The notes: generated by a model from the letters alone, not told the origin. A stretch of DNA of 34,302 bases from Rhizobium sp. Q54 (GCA_945903635.1 CAMDOT010000038.1:1-34302), one strand, 5' to 3'; counted from the first letter of the stretch, positions 15,977 through 24,316 are shown. Numbers and translations are program-made.

Positions 15977-17644
15977 TTACTCCGCCGCCAGCTTCCGTGC
16001 CGCCCTCGGATCGCGCGTGAGCAGACCGTCGGCGAGGTCGCGGTCGATCATGGAATCGGGCCGTTCCTCGACGCGGCCGAAGCCGGCGCCGCCGCCCACG
16101 AACATTTCCACGATGTCGCCCTTCGCGAGGTCGACGGCGGCCTTGCTGCGTAGCTCCTCGGTGGTGCCGTTGGCGCGGTGGACGCGACAGTAGCCGCGCT
16201 GGCCGGGCTCGCCGCCTAAGAGTCCTTCGGGGGCGAGGCGGAAGCGGTCGGAGTAGATCGCGAGTTGCACGTCGTCGCGCAGGATCTCGCAGCGCCGGGT
16301 GAAGCCGGCACCACCGCGGCGCGCGCCGAGGCCAAAGGAGTCGGGCGCGAGTTCGTAGCCGACGATGCGGAAGAAGTCGTAATCGATGTCGAGCGATTCG
16401 ACCGGGGCGTTGGAACAATTGCTGAGGGGTGAGTCGACGGCGTCGCAACCGTCGGCGCCCCTGGAGGCGCCGTAGCCGCCGCCGAAGATTTCGAGATAGA
16501 CGCTATAACCCTTCTCGCCGAGGTGGGAGAGGCAGAAGGCCGTGGTGCAGTCGAAGCCCGTGGCGATCACCTTGTCGGGCAGCGCCTGGGCCATCGCCTT
16601 CATCACCGCGTTGAACACGCGGTAGGCCGGGATCATCCGCGCCCGGACTGGCGCCGGCGGTCGGGGATTGAGCAGCGAGCCGTAGGGCACTTTGATCGTG
16701 ATCGGCCGTGCCATGCCCTCGTTGTAGGGAATGTCCGGACTGGTCAGCACCGATTTTACGCAGGAGAGCGCTGCCGAGAGCGTGCTGGAGTAGGGACAGT
16801 TGAGGTTGCGTTTCACCTGGGCACAGGTGCCCTCGAAATCGATCTCGACCGAATCCTCGGAGATGGTGACCTTGGCCTTCACCACCAGCGGTTCGTCGGT
16901 GAGGCCATCATCGTCGACCGCATCCTCACCATAGAAGGTGCCCTTGGGCGCCTGGGCGATGGCGGCGCGCACGCGGCGCTCCGAGTAATCCTGCATCTCC
17001 TTCATCGCCGCTTCGACCTTGTCGGTGCCGTAGCGCTCGCACAGTTGCTTGACGCGCATCACGCCGATGGCGTTGGCGGCGAACTGCGCGTTGAAGTCGC
17101 CGATGGTGAGGTCGGGCACGCGGACGTTGGCGGTGACCAGGCGCTCGAACGAGCCGCCGTTCCAGTCGCGCTGGAAATCGTATTTGCTGGGCGGGAAGCG
17201 GAGGCCTTCCTGATAGACGTCGCTCGCATGGATGTTGAGGCCGGGAGCGCCGCCGCCGAGATCGAGATGGTGTGCGACCGAGGCGCCGAAGCCCACGACC
17301 CGGCCGCCAACGAAGATCGGCGTAAAAATGAACACGTCGGGAATGTGCTGGCCACCCTCGAACGGGTCGTTGTTGATCAGGAAGTCGCCTTCCTTGAGCG
17401 TTTCGACGGGATGGCGTCTTAGGCAGGCGCGCAGCGTTTCGCCGATCGGGCCGAGCTGCATGGGAATGAGTTCGGCCTGGGCCACGGTGTTGCCGAAGCG
17501 ATCCATCAGGCCAGCCGAGCCGTCGCGCGCCTCGCGCAGGATGGTCGAGTAGGCGGAGCGGATGAGCTTTACGCCCATCTCGCGCGCCGAAGCGATCAGC
17601 GCCTGGCTGATGACGGCATAGTCGATGGGACCCAACTGGCTCAT
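15977..17644 (-). CDS. hyuB: Hydantoinase/oxoprolinase B-type subunit
   Basis: A 555-residue HyuB-family subunit (N-methylhydantoinase B/5-oxoprolinase beta/acetone carboxylase-like family). With HyuA it forms an ATP-dependent amidohydrolase acting on cyclic amides such as hydantoins or 5-oxoproline; related pairs are carboxylases, so the substrate is open. Family blocks include MSQLGPIDYAVISQALIASA at the start, FLINNDPFEGGQHIPDVFIF, HHLDLGGGAPG and GARRGGAGFTRR late in the protein. The start overlaps the hyuA stop by four bases, so the pair is coupled. The symbol denotes family, not a proven substrate. Confidence 0.92.
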   Translation of the reverse strand: MSQLGPIDYAVISQALIASAREMGVKLIRSAYSTILREARDGSAGLMDRFGNTVAQAELIPMQLGPIGETLRACLRRHPVETLKEGDFLINNDPFEGGQHIPDVFIFTPIFVGGRVVGFGASVAHHLDLGGGAPGLNIHASDVYQEGLRFPPSKYDFQRDWNGGSFERLVTANVRVPDLTIGDFNAQFAANAIGVMRVKQLCERYGTDKVEAAMKEMQDYSERRVRAAIAQAPKGTFYGEDAVDDDGLTDEPLVVKAKVTISEDSVEIDFEGTCAQVKRNLNCPYSSTLSAALSCVKSVLTSPDIPYNEGMARPITIKVPYGSLLNPRPPAPVRARMIPAYRVFNAVMKAMAQALPDKVIATGFDCTTAFCLSHLGEKGYSVYLEIFGGGYGASRGADGCDAVDSPLSNCSNAPVESLDIDYDFFRIVGYELAPDSFGLGARRGGAGFTRRCEILRDDVQLAIYSDRFRLAPEGLLGGEPGQRGYCRVHRANGTTEELRSKAAVDLAKGDIVEMFVGGGAGFGRVEERPDSMIDRDLADGLLTRDPRAARKLAAE

Positions 17645-19656
17645 GCCGACCTCCGGAGGATCAGATTGTCTGCCGGGTCGAGTTCGGCTGTCCAGCCCGG
17701 CGGCACCCAGGTGGTGGCCGTATAACCCTCGACCACGGCGGGTCCGATGATCTTCTGGCCGGCTTCCAGCGCCTCGGCGGTGTATCGGGCGCAGTCGAGC
17801 CAGGCCTCATCGTGGAAGATCTTGGCCTGCTCGGGTGCCCGCGCCGCCAGCTTCTCGCGGTCGAGCTGCGGGATGGCGCCGATCGGCAAGGTGGCGCCTA
17901 CCCGCAAGGTCACGATCTCGACAGCCCGGTCGAGCGTGGCGCCGTGCATGAAAGTGCGGTGGTGGGCGTCGGCGAACAGGCCGGAGAGATAGGCGCCATC
18001 GAGCGATTCTAGGCGATCGGCAGGAATTTCGACGCCGACCTCGAAGGCCTGGCCGACGAAGCGCATTTCCAGTGTGTGGATGTAGTCGAGGCCGCCCGGC
18101 AGTTTCATGTCGGCGAACTGGGCGGCGAGCCGGGCCCGCATCTCGGCGAATGTCTTGCCGGCTTCCGTGGCCGCTGCATCGTCGAGCTTCATCTTGCGCG
18201 TGACGGCATCGAACTTGGTGTAGTCGGAGGCCACCAGCCCATAGGCCGAGATCACGCCGGCATTGGGCGGCACGACGATGGTCGAGATGCCGAGCTCCTC
18301 GGCGATGCGCGCGGCATGCAGGGGGCCGGCGCCGCCGAACGGCACCAAGGCATAGTCGCGCGGATCGCGGCCCCGTTCGGTCGAGACGAGCTGGATGGCG
18401 CGCACGATGTTGGCGTCAGCCAGCTGCAGCGCTGAGGACGCGGCCTGTTCGATGCCAAGCCCGAAGCGGGCGGCGATGGGTTCGAAGGCGCGGCGTGCGG
18501 CGTCGCCATCGAGCGTCATGCGGCCGCCCAGGAAAGCACCGGGCCGGATGGTGCCGATCACGATGTGGGCGTCGGTGGTGGCGGGTTCGGTGCCGCCCTT
18601 GCCGTAGCAGGCCGGGCCGGGATCGGCGCCGGCGCTTTGCGGGCCGACGCGCAGCATGCCGCCATCATCGACCCAGGCGATCGAGCCGCCGCCTGCGCCG
18701 ACCGACACGATGTCGAGCACCGGTGTGCGGATCGGCAGGCCATCGATCTCGGATTCGGAGGCCAACGAAGGACGGCCGTTCTGCACCAGGCAGACGTCGG
18801 TCGAGGTGCCGCCCATGTCGAAGGTGATGAGGTCCTTGTAGCCGGAGCGCGCGGCCTGGCGCGTGGCACCGACCACACCGGCGGCCGGCCCGGAATAGAG
18901 CGCGGTGATGGCGCTCTGGCGCATCGCCGAGGCGGGCAGGCGGCCGCCGTTGGACTGCATCACGGTGAAACGGCCGGTGAAGCCCGCGTCGGCGAGTTTG
19001 CCCTCGAAGCGGTGCAGGTAGCCGTCGATGACGGGCTGCACATAGGCCGACAAGAGCGTCGTCGAGGCGCGCTCGAATTCGCGGAACTCACGCGCCACCT
19101 GATGGCTGCAGGTCACGAGCACGCCGGGCAGTGACTCGGCGATCAGCGCTGCCAGCCGCTTCTCGTGCACCGGATTGGCATAGGCATTGAGCAGGCAGAC
19201 GGCGACGGCCCGATAGCTGCCTGACTTGAGTGCGGGGATCAACTCGGCGCGCACTTTGGCTTCGTCGAGTGGCGTTTCGATCGAGCCATCAGCGCGCAAC
19301 CGCTCGGTCGCCTCGAAGCAGTCCTTGCGGCGCACCGGCGGCGCCGGCTTGGCGTAGAAGAGGTCATAGATATTGCGCCGGTCGTGGCGCTGCATGAACA
19401 GCAGATCGCGAAAGCCTGCGGTTGCGATGAACGCGACCATCGCGCCCTTGCGCTCGAGCACGGCGTTGGTGGCGACGGTCGTGCCGTGGCCGAGATCCTT
19501 TATGCGCGAGAGGTCGATGCCCGAGGCGGTGAGCGCGGCGAACGCGCCGATGTCGGGGCTGCGGGGCGTACTGGGCACCTTGGTGACGACGATCCTGCCA
19601 CCCTCGACCGCCACCAGGTCGGTGAAGGTGCCGCCGACCTCGACGCCGACACGCAT
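17641..19656 (-). CDS. hyuA: Hydantoinase/oxoprolinase A-type subunit
   Basis: A 671-residue HyuA-family subunit with an actin/hexokinase-like ATPase fold. It opens with MRVGVEVGGTFTDLVAVEGG (phosphate-1 loop) and contains GHGTTVATNAVLERKGA, ITFDMGGTSTDVCLV (adenosine/phosphate-2 region) and VPFGGAGPLHA. It is the ATP-using partner of the HyuB subunit that follows with a 4-bp overlap. It starts 4 bp after the end of the small UbiK-like gene, so all three may share one transcript. Substrate (hydantoin, 5-oxoproline or other) is not determinable; no transporter or regulator for it lies next to it. Confidence 0.93.
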   Translation of the reverse strand: MRVGVEVGGTFTDLVAVEGGRIVVTKVPSTPRSPDIGAFAALTASGIDLSRIKDLGHGTTVATNAVLERKGAMVAFIATAGFRDLLFMQRHDRRNIYDLFYAKPAPPVRRKDCFEATERLRADGSIETPLDEAKVRAELIPALKSGSYRAVAVCLLNAYANPVHEKRLAALIAESLPGVLVTCSHQVAREFREFERASTTLLSAYVQPVIDGYLHRFEGKLADAGFTGRFTVMQSNGGRLPASAMRQSAITALYSGPAAGVVGATRQAARSGYKDLITFDMGGTSTDVCLVQNGRPSLASESEIDGLPIRTPVLDIVSVGAGGGSIAWVDDGGMLRVGPQSAGADPGPACYGKGGTEPATTDAHIVIGTIRPGAFLGGRMTLDGDAARRAFEPIAARFGLGIEQAASSALQLADANIVRAIQLVSTERGRDPRDYALVPFGGAGPLHAARIAEELGISTIVVPPNAGVISAYGLVASDYTKFDAVTRKMKLDDAAATEAGKTFAEMRARLAAQFADMKLPGGLDYIHTLEMRFVGQAFEVGVEIPADRLESLDGAYLSGLFADAHHRTFMHGATLDRAVEIVTLRVGATLPIGAIPQLDREKLAARAPEQAKIFHDEAWLDCARYTAEALEAGQKIIGPAVVEGYTATTWVPPGWTAELDPADNLILRRSA

Positions 19657-19660
19657 CGCC

Positions 19661-19912
19661 TCAGCGCCCGTCTAACTTGGACTGCAGCTCGGCGATCTGC
19701 TTCTTCAGCTCTTCGTTTTCCTCGCGCGCCTTGGCAGCCATGGCTTTCACCGCGTCGAACTCGTCGCGGCGCGGAATGTCCATGCCGTCCAAAATCTTGG
19801 CGATCTGATCGCGCACGCGGGCCTCGACCTCGTCCTTCATGCCGGAAAGCGCCCCCACGGCGCCGTTGGCCACCTTGGTGAGGTCGTCAATGAAGGGATT
19901 GCGGGTTTGCAT
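19661..19912 (-). CDS. ubiK: UbiK-like accessory factor (BMFP domain)
   Basis: An 83-residue BMFP/YqiC-family protein. It begins MQTRNPFIDDLTKVANGAVGAL, the typical membrane-fusogenic amphipathic segment, and ends in a coiled coil (about residues 55-80, ENEELKKQIAELQSKL). In E. coli, UbiK assists aerobic ubiquinone biosynthesis as part of the Ubi complex. Length and order of elements match the family. It faces the enoyl-CoA hydratase gene across an 86-bp divergent gap and is immediately followed by hyuA. Confidence 0.85.
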   Translation of the reverse strand: MQTRNPFIDDLTKVANGAVGALSGMKDEVEARVRDQIAKILDGMDIPRRDEFDAVKAMAAKAREENEELKKQIAELQSKLDGR

Positions 19913-19998
19913 CGCCTGCTCCTGATGGGGCGTGACTCCTGGTGCGGGGAGTATGGGCGGCTGGTAGCATCCGGCGCAAGAAGCACCGGAGGACCGCC

Positions 19999-20733
19999 GT
20001 GAGTTTGGTAAAAGTCGAGTCGAGCGAAGGCATCACCACCATCACCATGACGCGGCCGGAGAAGCGCAACGCCCTCAACCAGGGCATGTGCGACGGCCTT
20101 TACGATGCCTATCGCGACTTCGAGGCCGGCGGCGACAAGGTCGCCATTCTGCAGGCCGATGGCCCCGCCTTCTGCGTCGGCGCCGACCTCAAGGAGCCGC
20201 CGTCCGCGATGTGGAAGGCCGTGCCGCATGTCAGCCACGCGCTTACCAAGCCGGTGATCGGCGTCACCCAGGGCTGGGTGATCGGCGGCGCCATCTGCAT
20301 GGTCATGACCTGTGACCTGATGGTCTCGGCCGACACCACCAAGTTCATGTATCCCGAAGCCAAGGTCGGCGTGTTCGGTGGCCTGATGCCCGGCATCGTC
20401 TCGCGCATGCCGCACAAGGTGGCGATGGAACTGCTGTTGTTGGGCGAGGAGATCTCGGTGAAGCGGGCCTACGATGTGGGCTTCGTCAACAAGGTGGTGC
20501 CGCTGGGCGAAGAACGCGCCGAAGCGCGGCGCATGGCCAGGATCATCGCCGATTCGGCGCCGCTGGTGATCCGCACCCTGCGCGACTTCGCCAACCAGAC
20601 CTTGCCGCGCGGACCGGCGGAGATCTTCGTGCCCGAGCGTTATAAGCTCGAGCAGATCGCCAATTCTGAAGACCGCAAGGAGGGCGCTGCCGCCTTCCGC
20701 GAGAAGCGGGCGGCCAAATTCAAGGGACGCTAG
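19999..20733 (+). CDS. Enoyl-CoA hydratase/isomerase family protein
   Basis: A 244-residue crotonase-fold protein. It has the oxyanion/CoA-site block FCVGADLKEPP (about residues 59-68) and the second block GWVIGGAICMVMTCDLMVSAD. The later active-site glutamate is kept (E120 in MYPEAKVG), but the position of the first catalytic Glu of classic enoyl-CoA hydratase looks like Cys100 here, so the reaction may differ (isomerase, hydrolase or other crotonase chemistry). The GTG at 19999 was chosen because GGAGG precedes it by the right spacing; an upstream ATG at 19942 has no such site and gives a charged, non-conserved extension. proC follows 9 bp later. Confidence 0.88.
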   Translation: MSLVKVESSEGITTITMTRPEKRNALNQGMCDGLYDAYRDFEAGGDKVAILQADGPAFCVGADLKEPPSAMWKAVPHVSHALTKPVIGVTQGWVIGGAICMVMTCDLMVSADTTKFMYPEAKVGVFGGLMPGIVSRMPHKVAMELLLLGEEISVKRAYDVGFVNKVVPLGEERAEARRMARIIADSAPLVIRTLRDFANQTLPRGPAEIFVPERYKLEQIANSEDRKEGAAAFREKRAAKFKGR

Positions 20734-20742
20734 GAGAAACGC

Positions 20743-21540
20743 ATGGGCAAGTTGCTGCTGGTCGGTTGCGGCAAGATGGGCGGCGCCATGCTGGAGGGCT
20801 GGCTGGCGCGTGGGCTCGTCGCCTCCGACGTGGTCGTGGCCGAACCGGCCGAGGCCATCCGGCCGAAGAAGCCGGGACTGCGTGCGGTGGCGTCGTCGGC
20901 CGAATTGAGCGAAACGCCTGAGATCGTGGTGCTGGCGGTGAAGCCGCAGTCGATGGATTCAGTGCTGCCCGACCTCAAGCGCTTTGCCGATGAAGGGGCA
21001 GTGTTCCTCTCGATCGCCGCCGGCAAGACCTTGGGCTATTTCGCGGGCCATCTCGGCAACAGCGCCAAGATCGTACGGTCCATGCCCAACACGCCGGCCG
21101 CGGTGCGCCAGGGCATCACCGTCGCCACGGCGGCGGCAGGCGTGTCGGCGGCCGAGAAGAAGCGCTGCCACGAATTGCTCGAAGCCGTCGGCCAGGTGCT
21201 CTGGGTCGACGACGAGGCGTTGATGGATCCGGTGACGGCGCTCTCGGGCAGCGGCCCGGCCTATGTCTTCCTGCTGGTCGAGGCGATGGCCGCGGCCGGT
21301 GCCAAGCTCGGCCTCACGCCGGAGATGGCGATGCAGCTTGCGCGCGCGACGGTGTCGGGCAGCGGCGAATTGCTGAAGCAATCCTCCGATCCCGCCTCGC
21401 AGCTCCGCATCAACGTCACCAGCCCCGGGGGGACGACCGCTGAGGCGCTAAAAGTTCTGATGGCAGCGGACGGGATTCAACCGGTGTTCGACAAGGCGCT
21501 GGCGGCGGCCTCACGTCGCTCTAAGGAGCTCGCGGGGTGA
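20743..21540 (+). CDS. proC: Pyrroline-5-carboxylate reductase
   Basis: A 265-residue ProC that reduces 1-pyrroline-5-carboxylate to L-proline. The NAD(P)-binding start is KLLLVGCGKMGGAMLEGWL, followed by SMPNTPAAVRQG and the C-terminal signature region SGSGPAYVFLLVEAMAAAG and SPGGTTAEAL. An AGGAG site precedes the ATG. The stop overlaps the GTG of the TetR-like gene (GTGA), so the two are translationally coupled. Confidence 0.96.
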   Translation: MGKLLLVGCGKMGGAMLEGWLARGLVASDVVVAEPAEAIRPKKPGLRAVASSAELSETPEIVVLAVKPQSMDSVLPDLKRFADEGAVFLSIAAGKTLGYFAGHLGNSAKIVRSMPNTPAAVRQGITVATAAAGVSAAEKKRCHELLEAVGQVLWVDDEALMDPVTALSGSGPAYVFLLVEAMAAAGAKLGLTPEMAMQLARATVSGSGELLKQSSDPASQLRINVTSPGGTTAEALKVLMAADGIQPVFDKALAAASRRSKELAG

Positions 21541-22160
21541 CGCCGGCGCACGAAGCGGCCCTCGACGTCTTTCTCGGCCTGATTGCCGACAAGGATTTCG
21601 CGGCCGTGACGCTGCGCGACGTGGCCCAGGCGGCGAACCTGGGGCTGGCCGATCTCTATCGCCTCTACCCCGACAAGGTGGCCCTGGTCGCGGCCTTCCT
21701 GGCCCGTGTCGATGCCGAGGTGCTGGCAGGCACGCCCCGTCAGAGCGATCCCGAGGAGACGGCGCGGGATCGCCTGTTCGACACCATGATGCGCCGCTAC
21801 GACGCCCTCCGCCCCCATCGCGCAGCCCTGCGGGCGATCCACGGCGCCTCCCGCCGGGACCCGCTACTGCTGCTCGCCCTGGCGCCGGCACTTCGCCGGT
21901 CGATGGCCGCCATGCTGGAAGCCGCCGGCGTGCCAAGCGATGGGCTGCCGGGTGCATTGCGACAGAACGGCCTCCTGGCCATTCACTATGCCGTCTCCCG
22001 GGTCTTCGACCGGGACGAGACGGGAGACCTCTCCAAGACCATGTCCGCCTTGGACAGCCGTCTCAAGACCGCCGAAAAATGGGCTCAACTCGTTGGTAAA
22101 TATGTGAAAAGGCCGGATCCCAAGGGATCGACACCGGAGGCTGAATCGCCTGCTGCGTGA
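21537..22160 (+). CDS. TetR-like regulator
   Basis: A 207-residue protein with a TetR-type N-terminal helix-turn-helix (about residues 12-50, VTLRDVAQAANLGLADLYRLYPDK) and an all-alpha C-terminal part rich in Ala, Leu and Arg. It starts at GTG 21537, inside the proC stop, with AAGGAG upstream. It lies directly before the phasin promoter, and its stop is 2 bp from a perfect palindrome. It could regulate the phasin gene, but a distant resemblance to COQ9-type TetR-fold proteins cannot be excluded. Effector and targets unknown. Confidence 0.78.
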   Translation: MTPAHEAALDVFLGLIADKDFAAVTLRDVAQAANLGLADLYRLYPDKVALVAAFLARVDAEVLAGTPRQSDPEETARDRLFDTMMRRYDALRPHRAALRAIHGASRRDPLLLLALAPALRRSMAAMLEAAGVPSDGLPGALRQNGLLAIHYAVSRVFDRDETGDLSKTMSALDSRLKTAEKWAQLVGKYVKRPDPKGSTPEAESPAA

Positions 22161-22162
22161 AT

Positions 22163-22183
22163 ATTTTGTGCAGTGCACAAAAT
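22163..22183. promoter_or_regulatory. Perfect 21-nt palindrome upstream of phasin promoter
   Basis: The arm ATTTTGTGCA is mirrored exactly around a single central G. The palindrome ends 6 bp before the -35 element of the phasin promoter. Its GTGCA core recurs in the leader repeat at 22228-22252. The TGC-rich symmetry fits sites described for PHA regulators of the PhaR type (family knowledge); the adjacent TetR-like protein is an alternative binder. Confidence 0.55.
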
Positions 22184-22189
22184 TGTCTC

Positions 22190-22217
22190 TTGACTTGCTG
22201 CAGCGCGAGCATAAATT
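22190..22217 (+). promoter_or_regulatory. Phasin promoter (-35/-10)
   Basis: TTGACT (22190-22195) and TAAATT (22212-22217) are separated by 16 bp in an AT-richer stretch of the 136-bp intergenic region. The predicted start is near 22224, just before the leader inverted repeat. Confidence 0.55.
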
Positions 22218-22227
22218 AGGCCCTGTT

Positions 22228-22252
22228 GTGCACCGCAGCAAAAACGGTGCAC
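22228..22252. promoter_or_regulatory. Inverted repeat in phasin leader
   Basis: GTGCACCG (22228-22235) and CGGTGCAC (22245-22252) are perfect complements around a 9-nt A-rich loop. It can be a second operator sharing the GTGCAC core with the palindrome upstream, or an mRNA hairpin in the 5' leader, 44 nt before the start codon. Confidence 0.5.
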
Positions 22253-22296
22253 CAGAGTTTTCAGCAACGCGTTTTCGCCCCTCCAGGAGAATCCCC

Positions 22297-22734
22297 ATGT
22301 ACGCCACTGGCGCCTTCAAGAATCCGTTCGCCGACTTCGACTTCAGCAAGATTGCCGGCGAGTTCAAAATGCCGACCATGAACATCGAGTCGATCGTCGA
22401 AACCGGCCGCAAGAACTTTGCCGTGATGACCGCCGTCAACACCTCGGCCGTCGAGTCGATGAAGGCGATCGCGCAGCGCCAAGGCGACATGGTCCGCGCC
22501 GCGATGGAAGACTTCTCCAAGCACGGCAGCGACGTGATGTCGGCCGCGACCGTCGAAGAGAAGGCCGCCAAGCAGATCGACTTCGTGAAGAAGAGCTACG
22601 AGGCCGCCATGGCCAACACCAAGGAACTTGCCGACCTCTACAGCAAGGGCCACACCGAGGCTCTCTCCGCGCTCAGCGCGCGCGTCTCGGAGCTGACCGA
22701 AGAGGTCAAGGCCGTGATCGCCAAGAAGGCTTAA
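22297..22734 (+). CDS. Phasin (PHA granule-associated protein)
   Basis: A 145-residue phasin-2-family protein that coats polyhydroxyalkanoate granules. It has the family pattern: a short hydrophobic N-terminal region (NPFADFDFSKIAGEFKMPT), then long amphipathic Ala/Lys/Glu-rich helices (NIESIVETGRKNFAVMTAVN ... VSELTEEVKAVIAKKA) with a KSYEAAMANTKELADL repeat-like stretch. No membrane segment or signal peptide. The ATG at 22297 follows AGGAGA. It has its own promoter, two inverted repeats and a strong terminator, so it is a free-standing, regulated, probably abundant transcript. No phaC, phaR or phaZ is in the window. Confidence 0.92.
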   Translation: MYATGAFKNPFADFDFSKIAGEFKMPTMNIESIVETGRKNFAVMTAVNTSAVESMKAIAQRQGDMVRAAMEDFSKHGSDVMSAATVEEKAAKQIDFVKKSYEAAMANTKELADLYSKGHTEALSALSARVSELTEEVKAVIAKKA

Positions 22735-22763
22735 GCTTCGATCGGCTTACGTCGATGGAATGG

Positions 22764-22793
22764 AAGGGGCCGCTTTGCGGCCCCTTTTCTTTT
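22764..22793 (+). terminator. Rho-independent terminator after phasin gene
   Basis: GGGGCCGC, loop TTT, GCGGCCCC form a perfect 8-bp GC stem, extendable by an AA/TT pair, followed by TTTTCTTTT. It lies 30 nt after the phasin stop and before csaA. Confidence 0.92.
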
Positions 22794-22821
22794 GAGCGCA
22801 CCGCACTAGGCTTTGCCTATC

Positions 22822-23160
22822 ATGGAACAGATCACCTACGACGATTTCGAGACGGTCGACATCCGCGTCGGCACCATCGTGGAAGCAGCGCCGCTCGAGG
22901 GCGCACGCAAGCCCGCACTCCGGCTGCTGATCGATTTCGGCCCTGAACTCGGCACGCGCAAATCCTCGGCCCAGATTACGGTGCACTACACGCCGGAGGA
23001 GCTGGTCGGCCGTCAGGTGGCCGCGGTGGTTAACTTCCCGCCGCGCCAGATCGGCAAGTTCATGTCGCAGGTACTGACGCTCGGCTTCCCGGCGGAAGAC
23101 GGCAGCGTCGTGCTGATCGCGCCCACCAAGCCGGTGCCGAACGGCGGCAAGCTCTTCTAG
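22822..23160 (+). CDS. csaA: CsaA-like tRNA-binding (EMAP/OB-fold) protein
   Basis: A 112-residue single-domain tRNA-binding protein of the CsaA family, related to the C-terminal domain of MetRS (EMAP-II-type OB fold). The pattern DFETVDIRVGTIVEA ... SSAQITVHYTPEELVGRQVAAVVNFPPRQIGKFMSQVLTLG is diagnostic. CsaA in Bacillus is linked to chaperone-like activity in secretion; tRNA binding is shown for family members. The ATG at 22822 gives the usual length (about 110); a TTG at 22813 is an unlikely alternative. The stop codon overlaps that of the convergent aminotransferase gene. Confidence 0.93.
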   Translation: MEQITYDDFETVDIRVGTIVEAAPLEGARKPALRLLIDFGPELGTRKSSAQITVHYTPEELVGRQVAAVVNFPPRQIGKFMSQVLTLGFPAEDGSVVLIAPTKPVPNGGKLF

Positions 23161-24251
23161 AAGACTTTGTGGATCCAGCCGTGTGGGTCGGCGGCAGTGC
23201 CGCGCTGGATGCCGACAAGGGTCGCCTTCAGCGCCTCGGTGCTGGCGCCCGAGCCGCCGTTGCCGACGGTGAATTCGCCATCGGGCGAACGCACGGTGCC
23301 GATCGGTGTCACCACGGCGGCGGTGCCGCAGGCAAAGGCTTCGCGCAACCGGCCGCTGGCGGCATCGGCCTTCCATTGCTGGATGGAATAGCGGTCCTCA
23401 CGAACGGTAATGCCCTTGTCCTTGGCGAGCGTCAGCAGTGATGAACGGGTGATGCCGGGCAGGATCGTGCCGCCCAGCGGCGGCGTCACCATCGAGCCGT
23501 CGTCGAAGACGAAGAAGATGTTCATGCCACCCAGCTCTTCCACCCAGCGCCGCTCGGCCGCATCGAGGAATACGACCTGGTCGCAGCCATGCTTGGTCGC
23601 TTCCGCCTGGGCGATCAGGCTGGCGGCGTAGTTGCCGCCGCATTTGGCGGCACCCGTGCCACCCGGGGCGGCGCGTGTGTAGTCCGGTGACACCCAGACC
23701 GAAACTGCGGGCGCGCTGGTCTTGAAGTAGGCGCCGACCGACGAGGCGATGACGATGAAGAGATAGTCCGACGACGGTTTGACGCCGAGGAAGATCTCGT
23801 TCGCGAACATGAAGGGGCGGATGTAGAGGCTGCCATCGCCGTCAGGGATCCACTCGCGGTCGACGCTGACGAGCTGGTCGACGGCCTCGAGAAACACGTC
23901 TTCCGGCAGGGCCGGCATGGCCAGCCGTTCGGCCGAGTCCTGGAAGCGGCGCGCATTCTCCCGCGGCCGGAAAAGCGTCGCACCACCGCTGGCGGTGCGA
24001 TAGGCCTTCAGCCCCTCGAAGACTTCCTGGGCGTAGTGCAGGACGGCGGCAGCCGGATCCATCGGGATCGGCGCCCGGGGTTCGACCCGCGCGTCGTGCC
24101 AGCCCTGGGATTCACTGTAGCGGATGGTCACCATATGGTCGGAGAAGACCCGGCCGAAGCCCGGGTTCTTCAGGAGCTCGGCGCGCTTGTCGGCGGCGAG
24201 CGGCGCCGGATGCGGATGGCGAACGAATTTGAGCGACTGTGTCTTGGACAT
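23157..24251 (-). CDS. ilvE: Branched-chain amino acid aminotransferase (long type)
   Basis: A 364-residue PLP-dependent class IV aminotransferase of the long BCAT type (about 360 residues), which interconverts leucine, isoleucine and valine with their 2-oxo acids. Landmarks are YAQEVFEGLKAYR (residues 73-85), YIRPFMFA (143-150), the PLP lysine K203 in GTGAAKCGGNYAAS, and GGMNIFFVFDDGSMVTPPLGGTILPGITR. It lies 65 bp after the sensor-kinase gene on the same strand and may be read through from that operon. A second, shorter class IV aminotransferase is encoded at 27787. Its stop shares CTAG with the csaA stop. Confidence 0.94.
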   Translation of the reverse strand: MSKTQSLKFVRHPHPAPLAADKRAELLKNPGFGRVFSDHMVTIRYSESQGWHDARVEPRAPIPMDPAAAVLHYAQEVFEGLKAYRTASGGATLFRPRENARRFQDSAERLAMPALPEDVFLEAVDQLVSVDREWIPDGDGSLYIRPFMFANEIFLGVKPSSDYLFIVIASSVGAYFKTSAPAVSVWVSPDYTRAAPGGTGAAKCGGNYAASLIAQAEATKHGCDQVVFLDAAERRWVEELGGMNIFFVFDDGSMVTPPLGGTILPGITRSSLLTLAKDKGITVREDRYSIQQWKADAASGRLREAFACGTAAVVTPIGTVRSPDGEFTVGNGGSGASTEALKATLVGIQRGTAADPHGWIHKVF

Positions 24252-24316
24252 TTTTCTCTCGGATATTTTCCCGACTGTAGCACAGACCGTCTAACTGCAA
24301 GTCTGCGGCCCGCTGC

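Noticed and set aside
19913..19998. ACTCC/GGAGT short inverted repeat between ubiK-like and enoyl-CoA hydratase genes
   Set aside because: Only five bases per arm and expected by chance in GC-rich DNA; no promoter pair fits around it.
24252..24316. Possible ilvE promoter in the 65-bp gap after the kinase gene
   Set aside because: A TACAGT -10-like box has no -35 at good spacing; read-through from the upstream operon is as likely.
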